From: Saturnia japonica
Taxonomy: Eukaryota; Arthropoda; Insecta; Lepidoptera; Saturniidae
Direction: 5' to 3'
Length of the DNA: 64,000 bases
Assembly (NCBI GenBank): GCA_033032175.1
Contig: JAVKPJ010000074.1
Location: 1-64,000, forward strand
The first letter of the stretch is position 1. Every line of letters starts with the position of its first letter. Below the pieces are notes generated by a model. It had not been told where the DNA came from, searched no databases, and was given only the letters and a program-made list of their open reading frames with translations. This document shows positions 55,955 through 64,000 of the stretch, in pieces. Both the position numbers and the translations under genes were made by a program.

Positions 55955-58063
55955 CTACCCATCGTCTACGCATATGTCCGGTGATGGACTTGTCGCTGGT
56001 ATTGGCGCAAAAGGTGGCGTCCCCTTAACGGGAGGTGGCCGGCAGCCAGCGCCCCCCATATAATGTCCTGCTGGCTGTCCAGCGTCTGCGCAGTATCCAC
56101 AGTGCAGCGTCACCGCCTCACATTCCAGGGCCTTATGTTCTGGTTTCCCACATCGGAAGCACAGCCCCCCCCTATCGACCGACGACGGGCAAGTTGGCCG
56201 CGTATGACCCAAGCCCAAACACCTGAAACACCTCAGAGGCTTTTGCTCCAGGAGATGGACTCGGGCCGCACTCCATCCTACAAGGAGACGTCCCCCCTCC
56301 AACAATAACTTTGCCGCCGTAACAGGGAGGGACATATGAACACTGCCCAAACTCCTACCCATGCTGCGTATAGACCCAACCTTAATTAGAGCTGAGTCGC
56401 ACTTCCCCTTGGACGCGGCAGCTGCAACCACCTCCTCCTGCGTCACGGAATCGTCCAAACCGACGATGCGGACGTTCACCCGCTTTACAGGCCTACCTAT
56501 GGTGGCGACACCAGCTAATGCCGACTGGAGGCACTGCGCCAGCCTGTCGGCCTGCTCCTGGCCTTGGGAGCCAGGAATCTCGACGACCCTAGCTCCCGTA
56601 GCTGTCATGCGGATTGATAGGTCCGCAATACCCAGACTAGGCAGATCTGCCGACATCCTTGCCCTCAGAAGGGCCGCACTATAGCTCACCCCCTGAGCCA
56701 CTGCCTCAGGCTGAAGTGTTATGAGCACTGCAGCCGAGCGTGGGGGTGAGGGGAGCTTTGACTTGCTCTTCCGTCCAGGCGCATCTTTCTGAGGAGCCGT
56801 CGCCGCAACTTCAGTCGGTGCCTTCTTTTTCTTTCTTTTGCGACGTGACACCGTAGTCCACGTCGCATTTGGAGCCGTCGGGTTCGAAAGTTCTGGCCAG
56901 TCTGTTTCCAGGATAGGAACAGGCTCCCGGGAAGTCTGTGTCTTCTCCGCAACCCCAGCAAGGAGATCGTGTACAGGCCCAGCTGGCTTTGACTTGGATC
57001 CAGCGGTTTTCAACTTGGGCACTGTAGTTTGGGCCTCATTCCTCCTGTCTGCGGCTAGTGGAGGACGGACCACCTTGGCCGGAAGCAAACGGTCCTCCTG
57101 GGCCTCCAGGCGGGCAGATATCATCTCACCCAGAGACACCCGGAGAGACTGCCCCAAGTTTGCCACATGGTCCGCCACTGCGTCCAGAAGCACCTGCGGC
57201 AGGATCTCTTGCTGCCTGCAAGGGGGCTCCGTCTGAGCCCGTGGTGCCGTTGTCAGAGGTGGATTCTCTGGACGTTTACGGAGGGTAGCGAGCTCCGCCT
57301 TCAGTTCCGTTACCTCTTCGCGGAGTTTTCTAGTTTCTCGACGGAGTAACAGCGTCTCCTCAGCCACAGTTCTGGTGAGCGCTGTTGCCACCACTTCTTG
57401 CAGTACACTTGCTGCTCCCTTCAGCTCCTTTATAGAGGTTCCCTTGAGGTGGCCCGATTTCTTGCACACCTCATAAATACACGCCACTTTTTTATTCGCC
57501 AGAGTCCTTAACCGCTCCGGGTCAAGAGTCTCAAGGGCTAACTCCTCTTCAATTTCTGGAGACTCCAGTGTAGTAGCGCTGGATGATAGTTTCGTGGGTA
57601 CAGCGGACACGCCTACCTCACCCACTATCGTACGCCTAGATCCCGCCGTATTGCCAGGGTCGCAGGATTTGCCCCTGCGCGCCGTGATAATCTTGCTGGG
57701 CGGGGACTCGGTCACGCCTACCTCATCTCCATCGCCCACGTGTCCCCTCTTTCTGCTATCCGTAGCCTCTGCCCCTTCCTCACTTGAACTATCAGTCCAG
57801 TGTCTGACTGCGAATTCATCAAGCGCCAGATCTCTCTCGATGACCACAGAGGGTCTATCAGATGTCCGTTTCGATAATGCCAAGGTCGTTGCTTTTGAAT
57901 TGTCAGTCGTCCTTGAGCTTGCCATAGTCGTTGTTGTTTTGTTCTTATCGAGCAAAATTTTGCCCCCCCCAGAAGACGAGGGGCAGCCCGAGCCATGCTC
58001 GGGGAGGGATTCTCCCTTTCGGGTACCCTCCTGGGGTATTGCTTTTTTAAATTTTGCCTCCAT
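55955..58063 (-). CDS. D2 ORF1: Gag-like protein of a gag-only element, intact
   Basis: An uninterrupted 702-residue protein beginning MEAKFKKAIPQEGT, with the ATG just 5' of the single PQEGT module. A basic ARRGKSCDPG segment stands where families A and E have an AT-hook-like motif. A coiled-coil-like region with many Glu, Leu and Arg follows. Zinc knuckles span about 612-674: CFRCLGLGHTRPTC, CFRCGKPEHKALEC and CGYCADAGQPAGHYMGGAGC. It is nearest to family C ORF1. The stop TAG is not overlapped by an ATG and no ORF2 follows. The probable job is to package its own RNA, and perhaps others', for delivery to telomeres. Confidence 0.9.
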   Translation of the reverse strand: MEAKFKKAIPQEGTRKGESLPEHGSGCPSSSGGGKILLDKNKTTTTMASSRTTDNSKATTLALSKRTSDRPSVVIERDLALDEFAVRHWTDSSSEEGAEATDSRKRGHVGDGDEVGVTESPPSKIITARRGKSCDPGNTAGSRRTIVGEVGVSAVPTKLSSSATTLESPEIEEELALETLDPERLRTLANKKVACIYEVCKKSGHLKGTSIKELKGAASVLQEVVATALTRTVAEETLLLRRETRKLREEVTELKAELATLRKRPENPPLTTAPRAQTEPPCRQQEILPQVLLDAVADHVANLGQSLRVSLGEMISARLEAQEDRLLPAKVVRPPLAADRRNEAQTTVPKLKTAGSKSKPAGPVHDLLAGVAEKTQTSREPVPILETDWPELSNPTAPNATWTTVSRRKRKKKKAPTEVAATAPQKDAPGRKSKSKLPSPPRSAAVLITLQPEAVAQGVSYSAALLRARMSADLPSLGIADLSIRMTATGARVVEIPGSQGQEQADRLAQCLQSALAGVATIGRPVKRVNVRIVGLDDSVTQEEVVAAAASKGKCDSALIKVGSIRSMGRSLGSVHMSLPVTAAKLLLEGGRLLVGWSAARVHLLEQKPLRCFRCLGLGHTRPTCPSSVDRGGLCFRCGKPEHKALECEAVTLHCGYCADAGQPAGHYMGGAGCRPPPVKGTPPFAPIPATSPSPDICVDDG
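57962..58038 (-). other. RNA hairpin cluster in D2 ORF1
   Basis: GGAGGG with CCCUCC encloses CCC-GAAA-GGG, a GNRA-type tetraloop. CCGAGC with GCUCGG follows. It is the shortest inner stem of the set and is shared with the A5 third unit. Confidence 0.7.
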
Positions 58064-58296
58064 TTCCTTTTCTCCTCCTCCAGTTTGCGGTACGCCTGCC
58101 GGGACCGGTATAAAATCTACCGATCCCGCCAGCCGCTACCCGGAACTGGGCCCTTGGGGCTCAAATTGAGCCCTCATCGGCCCCAGCCCGGTACTGGGTG
58201 CGCCGCGCACATGCCACACCCAGGAGCTTTTAATGGCCCTCCAGCCAATACCCCTCCACTGTCCCCTCTGATAACCAGAGGGATACCGGGAGGAGT

Positions 58297-58374
58297 GTGT
58301 CAGGTTACAGCCGCCGACCAGACTGGTCGACGTTGCCCGGGGTGCACCACGAGGAGGTTCCTGACACGCACCCC
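58297..58374 (-). ncRNA. HDV-like ribozyme at the D2 5' end
   Basis: Numbered from 58374: P1 1-7 GGGGUGC with 30-36 GCACCCC. P2 8-15 GUGUCAGG with 71-78 CCUGACAC. P3 17-19 ACC with 27-29 GGU around UCCUCGU. GGGCAAC at 37-43 can supply P1.1. P4 46-51 CGACCA with 55-60 UGGUCG. J4/2 reads GGCUGUAA. P1 begins exactly at the telomere junction. Loop and joining sequences match those of HDV-like ribozymes as I know them. Confidence 0.82.
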
Positions 58375-58381
58375 AACCTAA

Positions 58382-58383
<2 letters not shown>
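58375..58383 (+). repeat. Telomeric repeat, AACCTAACC
   Basis: Lies between D2 and the 69-T tail of C1. Confidence 0.88.
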
Positions 58384-58456
<73 letters not shown>

Positions 58457-58464
58457 ATGGAGAA

Positions 58465-58535
58465 ACCCATCATGGGTACACACCCGCCCGGGGGGACGAG
58501 TGGTTATGTGAGACTCCTACTCACTAAAACTCCAC
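58465..58535 (-). promoter_or_regulatory. C1 3'-terminal hairpin pair
   Basis: ACCC (58465-58468) with GGGT (58474-58477). GTGAG (58508-58512) with CTCAC (58520-58524), inside GTGG (58500-58503) and CCAC (58532-58535). Confidence 0.83.
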
Positions 58536-58731
58536 GGTGTACCATCCGCCGCCATACTGGGGCGACGCGGGCACTGCGCTGGCATTCTGCCGCGCCGCCT
58601 CGGCGGCCGGCCCGGCTAAACCGGGCCCCGGGCTAAATAGGAGACGGCTCAGTACACCCTAGCCGTCTCCTCCGTCCGCCGAGCCTGTGCAATGAGAAGA
58701 CGGGCCCCCCGACCCGTCTCCTCTGGCTCGG

Positions 58732-61700
58732 CTAGGGTGGCGGGAGTTGGCGAATGAACCGCCTCCTCCTGCCACCCGTTCTTCTTTGTCGGAGAGGGCC
58801 GCTCAGGGGATCCCCCTCGCGTGCCCTCTCCGCAGCCTCCTTCTGCGAGATGACTTCCTCGCAGAAGGAGGCCATCGCCTTCCATGCATTCTCGCTGCCG
58901 AGCATGGCTCTCACCACACTCGGCAGCGAGAGGTCTCCTCCAACAGCTACGGCCAGAGTGCGGCGCTGCCCCACCCACGCAGCACACTCGGAGAGAGTGT
59001 GCTGCGCCGTGTCTTCTGCAGCCCCGCACTCGTGGCACGTAGTGTTCGGCTCCCTCCTGGCATTCTTGTGCAAGTACCATCCGAAACAACCATGTCCGGA
59101 TAGCACCTGCACAAGTCTAAAGCTCAGGGAGCCATGCTCCCTGGCGCACCAATCCCGGAGGACCGGGCGGACGGCGTCTATGGTATAACGCCCATAGCGC
59201 GCGTCCGCCAGGTCCTCCTCCCATCTCCTTGTGACCTCCTCCCGGGCCTCCCGCCGGACCCTGTCTACCTCTGTGGGAGCTGGAAGCTCCCCCAACGCTC
59301 TCCTCGCCGCCGTGAATTTGTACACGGCGGCGAGCACCTCCGCCTCCAGCTCCCACGGCGGGGAGCCGGCAAGAACCATGGCCGCCCCCGCGGACACCGA
59401 CCGGTACCCGCGGATGACCCTCAGCGCCACGACACGCTGCGTAGCACGCAACACGCGTCTGTTCGTGGCGCTAAGGGCATCCGACCAGATCGGTGCCCCG
59501 TAGACGGCCATGCTCCTCACTACTCCGGCAAACAAGCGGCGACAGCTCGCGCCCGGCCCTCCCGAATTCGGAAGAAGCCGGCCGAGAGCCGCCGCCGCTC
59601 CCACTATCCGCGGTTCGAGCCCTTAAAGTGGGACTCGAACCGCCAGCGTCCGTCCAGGATGAGGCCCAGATATTTCATCTGGGCCCCAACCCGGACCCTC
59701 ACCCCCTCTACATTTATGTGGGCCCCAGGAGGCGGCCCACACCGAGGCCCATGAAAGAGTATGGCCTCGGTCTTCTCGGCCGCCACCCTGAGGCCCAACG
59801 CCTTTATGCGCCCGCCCACGAGGGCAGTGCCTTCTGTGGCCAGGCGCGCCACCTCTTCAAAGGTCCCCCCCGGGCCACGACTAGGGTGTCGTCCGCGTAG
59901 CAAAGCACCCGAATCCCCGAAGGGAGCGCTACGCGGAGCACCCAGTCGTAGCCCATGTTCCACAGGAGCGGCCCCAACACCGACCCCTGTGGAACACCGC
60001 ACCCCACGTGCCGCCGAACCACATTGCCCCTCCCGTCCGTGAAGGCGACCTCCCTGCCCTGGAGGTAGTCCCCCAACAGCCGCCGCAGGTACGAGGGCAC
60101 TCCGAAAAACCGGAGCGCCTCCCGTATAACACCATGCGGCAGACTGTTGAAGGCGTTGGCGATGTCGATCGACAGACCACTCCTTCAGGGTGGAGAGGGC
60201 GTCCAACGTTGAACGCCCTCTCCGGAAACCGAACTGCCGATCTGATAGCACCGGCCCAACTTCCGCCATGTGCCGGACGACACGAGACGCCAGAATACGC
60301 TCCAGCATCTTCCCCGTGTCGTCCAGCAACACAAGGGGCCGGTACGAGGACGGGCAGTCCGGGGGGCGACCCTCCTTCCCGAGAAGGCAAAGTCGCCCCA
60401 TCTTCCAGAGCTTCGGGAACCGTCCAACCGACAGACATCGGTTGAACAGCTCCCGAAGCTCTCCCCCCATGTGGTCCAGCGCCACACTTAACAGCCGGCC
60501 CGGAACCCCGTCAGGGCCTGGCGCCCTCCGCTTGTTGCGGAGGCGCTCCACCACCGACCCCATCTCCTCCTCAGTGACAGGGGGGGGTGGCAACAGTTCC
60601 TCCGCAACAGCACTCCCATCTGACATGGGAGGCGGGAGGAGCTCCGGAGCGTCGGGCAGCAACGTGGCCACGACCCTCCCCAGGACCTCTGAGTCTAGGG
60701 ACTCGGTTAAAGGGGGCGCCTGCCCCCGGAACTTCTTCCGGGCTACCCTGTACGGGCGCCCCCACGGGTCCCTGTCTAGAGTCCTGAGGAGCTCCTCCCA
60801 CTGCTCATCCTTTGCCCGGCTGATGGCCACCTGCAGAGACTTCCTGGCTTCCCTGTAGAGGCCAAGCAGCTGGGCCTCCTCCCCCTCTGCATGAGTTTGC
60901 CGCCGGCGGCAGCGTTGAAGCCGCCGACGCGCCGCGGAGCAGGCCACCCGGAGCTCGGCAATCTCCGGGGTCCACCAATACACCACCCGCCTGTTTTGCG
61001 GGCGGTTGTTGCCCCGTGGCATCGACGCGTCGCAGACCGCCGTAAGGGCCTTACGGAAACGGCCCGCGATCGCGTCGATCTCTTCTTCACTAGGAGCCGG
61101 CGCGCGCCAGCTCTGGACGATGGCCGCCTCTTCAGCAAGTTGCCGATTGAGGCGGCTCACCACCCATCGGGGGAACATAACCCCCCCCCAGAGCCTGGCG
61201 CGCCGGCACCTCTGAGGAGGTGGAGACCCCAAACCGGATATACCGGTGGTCTGACAAGGTCTCCACCTCCTCCAGCACCCTCCAATCCTGCACACGGCGT
61301 GCGACAGATGGCGTGGCGAAGGAGACGTCCACCACGGACCCTCCGTTCTGTCGCACGCACGTGTGCACCGCCCCTCGGTTGAGGAGGGACAGCCCAGCTT
61401 GGACTGCCCACTCCTCCACCACTGCCCCTCTTGGGTCCGTGGCCACCCCTCCCCATGCCCGTGACTTGGCGTTAAGGTCGCCAAGCAGGACGATGGGAAG
61501 TGGCGACAGCCGCCTAACCACCGGCCCCAGGGAGTCGAGAAACGACTCGAACTCCCTCAGAGGCCGGTTTGGGGAGAAGTACACACCTACTACCCCGTAC
61601 CCTCCCCAGGCGGCCGCCACGAACCCTGACCCCCTCTCCTTGATGGAGAGGGGGGACCCCGTACTATAGATAGCTACGGAGCCGTCAAGGTCACCCGCCC

Positions 61701-61845
61701 AATAAGGTTGGGCGGGGACACAGTACGGCTCCGCAGCCACTGCGACATTAATGCTCCACTCCGCCACTGATTGCACAAATAGGTCTTGTGCAGTGGCGGA
61801 GTGGTTCAAATTCGACTGGAGGTAGCTGGTACGATTGTGCTGCAT
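58732..61845 (-). pseudogene. C1 ORF2: endonuclease and reverse transcriptase, several frameshifts
   Basis: Starts MQHNRTSYLQSNLNHSATAQ at the TAATG overlap. The endonuclease has VLLGDLNAKSRAWG and SDHRYIRF. The RT has YRPLVLLDDTGKMLERI, GVPQGSVLGPLLWNMGYDW and CYADDTLVVARGG. The C-terminus has GHGCFGWYL, CHECGAAEDTAQHTLSEC and ends RQLPPP. Indels break it near 61190 (C run), 60178 (with loss of part of the motif before NAFN), 59870 and 59625. Some of these sit in homopolymers. Confidence 0.85.
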
Positions 61846-63995
61846 TACTGGGTCGTACCAACTACCTCTGACCTAGGCCTAACCAGGCGAGCCCCAGGGG
61901 GCCTCCTCTTGGCAGAGGGGGGCTTGCAGTTTGCCCCCCCCATATAGTGGTCCGCTGAAACGCCAGCGGCGGCACATACATCGCAATGCAGTTTGATTGC
62001 TGCACACTCTGCCGCCGCATGGCCGGACCCCCCGCACCTGTAGCACAGAGCGCTCCTGTCCTCCATCGCCACACACGTTGGGCGAGTGTGGCCCAGGCCC
62101 ATACATTTGAAACACCGCATGGGTTTCTCCTGCAGCGGATGGACCCGGGCCACCTCCATCCAATCAGTAGGCGCCCCATCTCTGCCAGTTTTCTGGCCTC
62201 AGCCACGGGGAGTGATATCTTGACCACTCCCCCCCTCCAATCTTGTCGGATGGGACCAACCTTCACCATAGAAGGCTCACATCCGGTCTTAGCGGCCACA
62301 GTGCAGACCACCTCCATTGGTCGATCGTCTCATCGAGGCCAGTGAGCCGAAGCTCCGCACGCTTAATCGGTCTGGCGACAACAGCCACCCCTTCAAGCAC
62401 TGACGTGAGCTGTGCAGCCAGACCCATCGCCTTGATCTCGCTCTCGGAGCCAGGTATCTCAATTAACCTGGCTCCTGTAGCCGTCGTGCGGAGCTTCAGC
62501 TCTTCTATCCCTAGGTCCGCCAACTTGACCGCTTCCCGCGCCTTTAGCACCGCAGCCGAGTAAGTCACCCCCTTCGCCACAGCCTCCGGCTGCAGCGTTA
62601 GAAGTACCGCAGCCGAGCGTGGCACAGAGGGCAACTTCGGCCCAGCCTTCTTTTTCGCCGCAGGAGTGGCTGCAGGCTTGGACGCAGCTGGGGCCTTCTT
62701 CTTTTTTGGCCGCCGCGTTACAGTCACCCAGGTTTCTTCTCCTGCCTCAGAAGGAGCCTGGGAACTGGTGATGCCCGGGAGCGCAGCCCACTCCACGCCC
62801 AGCGGCGTCGGTGTCGGAGGTGGAGATGGCCCCGATGTGTCCGCCCTACTGGAACCAACCTTCAAAACCGATCGGGGCCGTTTGGCCACCACCGACTTAG
62901 ACCCCGCACCAGGGCCAGCAAGTCTGGAGGGCCCAGGTGCATCATCAGACCTGGTTTCCTCGCCACGCCTTTTATCGCCCGCTAACGGTGGGCGGATGAT
63001 CTTTTTGGGAAGGAGGCGGCCATCCACCTCCAGGCTGTCAAACCTTGCGTCCAACACCTTCCCCATCGTGGAGTGGATGGCCTGAATCGACCCTTCCAAC
63101 CTCCCCACTGCTTCCGCCAGCGCCTTCTCCCATCCTCGGGAAGGCACCTCATCCTGCACCGGTTGAGGAGGAGGTGGAGGAGGCCGCATGATCTGCCTTG
63201 CTCCGGCTTCCCGTCGCCACGCGAGGACCTCTTTCTTGAGGTCTTCGACTTGCTGCCGGAGCACCCTCGTCTCTCTCCCAAGACGAGCCGTCTCTCCACT
63301 CACGGTGCGCTCCATGAGCGCATCGACCACCTCCTTAAGCTCCTTTGCCGCACCCTTGAGGGCTTTGATAGCGGATCCCTTCAAATTCCCCGAGGTGCGA
63401 CAAACCTCCAGGATGGTGCCCACACCACCCTCCGTGCGGGACTTCAGCGCCTCCGCGTCAAGGTTCTCCACACTAATGCACCCCTCAGGGACACCCTCAC
63501 CCCCCACAAAAACAATTTCATCATCCGCGAAGCTTGCAACCTCATTTCTTTCCTTAAGAAAGGAACCTTCGGGCGCACTTTTCTTCAAAATAGAGCGACC
63601 TGCGCTTCTTGAGCGACCCAAACCACGGGCAGCTCCCCTTCTCGCCGTGTTTTGCTTTGGAGGCTCGAGATCAGGATTCAGGTATTCCTCACCCAGATGC
63701 GTCCGCTTTCTCCGTCAGCAGACCAGTTCTGAACGGTCAATCCTTCCAGGGCCGGATCTTTTTCCAGCACTACTATTGGTCCCTCAATTGTCCGTTTTGT
63801 ATTTGCCTGAGTCGTCCTTTCACTGGCATCAACAGTCCTTATTCTCGCCATGGTCGTCGTACTTTCATCAGAACGCAAAATTGTGCCTCCCCCAGAAAAC
63901 GTGGGGCAGCCCGAGCCAGGCTCGGGGCGGGATTCTCCAGCTCTTGAGGAGCTGGTACCCTCCTGGGGTAATTCTTTTTGAAACCTTGCCTTCAT
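61845..63995 (-). pseudogene. C1 ORF1: Gag-like protein, three frameshifts
   Basis: The frame opens MKARFQKELPQEGTSSSRAG at 63995. It continues through PPKQNTARRG, an RSILKKSAPEGSFLKE segment and a coiled-coil-like region. RSAAVLLTLQPEAVAKGVTY and knuckles CFKCMGLGHTRPTC and CYRCGGSGHAAAEC follow. Breaks lie near 63680, 62320 and 62157. The stop TAA overlaps the ORF2 ATG. Confidence 0.82.
63885..63970 (-). other. RNA hairpin cluster in C1 ORF1
   Basis: Inner stem CCAGCUC with GAGCUGG, perfect over seven pairs; CCGAGC with GCUCGG follows. The outer GGAGGG stem has one mismatch (CCCGCC). Confidence 0.7.
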
Positions 63996-64000
63996 TTCTC

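Larger units (their letters stand above)
55623..58374 (-). mobile_element. D2: complete gag-only telomeric retroelement
   Basis: Tail 55623-55641, 3' UTR with the shared hairpins, a remnant of the ORF2 C-terminus (RMGRFHASPLP and stop), intact ORF1 and a leader ending in a ribozyme at 58374. Telomere repeats lie on both sides. Every signal expected for mobilisation is present except an RT. The ORF2 loss is at the same point as in D1 although their ORF1 proteins differ widely. This suggests an established lineage rather than a chance deletion of one copy. Confidence 0.87.
58384..64000 (-). mobile_element. C1: family C element, runs off the right edge
   Basis: Tail 58384-58452, 3' UTR with an AGACGGG/CCCGTCT stem (58698-58719), ORF2 58732-61845, ORF1 61845-63995. 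Unlike C2, its ORF1 begins with a PQEGT unit of the type I leader group. It is the natural RT partner for family D because the 3' UTRs are alike, although this copy is broken. Confidence 0.87.

Noticed and set aside
57962..58038. The ORF1 hairpin cluster as a second ribozyme
   Set aside because: The stems are sequential or nested without the P1/P2 pseudoknot order, and no catalytic joining segment is visible.
1..64000. tRNA or rRNA genes, LTR elements, DNA transposons
   Set aside because: I found no cloverleaf with intact arms, no rRNA-like block, and no long terminal or inverted repeats with integrase or transposase motifs.

Overview
The window looks like insect chromosome-end or subtelomeric DNA. 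Short runs of CCTAA (the complement of TTAGG, the usual insect telomere repeat) occur about a dozen times on the + strand. Almost everything between them is a head-to-tail array of non-LTR retrotransposons, all with their sense strand on the minus strand and a poly(A) tail (poly-T on +) at the left end. If the TTAGG polarity is canonical, the chromosome end lies to the left. I cannot name the species. I recognise no ordinary host gene, tRNA or rRNA.

The coding elements look like SART-type members of the R1 clade. ORF1 is a Gag-like protein with three C-terminal zinc knuckles. ORF2 is an APE endonuclease plus reverse transcriptase plus a CCHC finger. The two ORFs meet at a one-base-overlapping UAAUG stop-start in every two-ORF element. 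I use working names: family A (A0 partial, A1-A5), family C (C1, C2), family D (D1, D2; ORF1 only), family E (E1, E2), family F (one 3' fragment) and family N (N1-N5; about 865 bp, no convincing protein).

Layout, left to right: A0 leader 1-336; N1 337-1216; A1 1242-7673; A2 7683-8810; E1 8827-16315 (both ORFs open); N2 16322-17216; A3 17235-23652; A4 23667-29891; A5 29896-36450; D1 36455-39240; F 39263-40093; a 100-N gap; a unique AT-rich stretch; N3 40538-41385; E2 41400-49649; N4 and N5 49674-51462; C2 51477-55608; D2 55623-58374 (ORF1 open); C1 58384 to the window end.

The families appear to form one interacting community. All except the deleted C2 carry the same two-hairpin 3' end, supported by compensatory base changes, so they probably compete for the same kind of reverse transcriptase. 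Several 5' ends (A4, A5, C2, D2, possibly N) fold by eye as HDV-like self-cleaving ribozymes ending at the telomere junction. Leaders have been exchanged between families (A5 with D2, A4 with C2). D elements have lost ORF2 at the same place in two diverged copies, a gag-only design resembling Drosophila HeT-A. N resembles a telomeric SINE. E1 is the best candidate for a source of both proteins; D2 is a complete gag-only copy.

Many other ORFs are broken by single-base indels, often in homopolymers. E2 in particular looks like E1 with a dozen small deletions and few substitutions, so part of the damage may be assembly error. All structures and alignments were made by eye.
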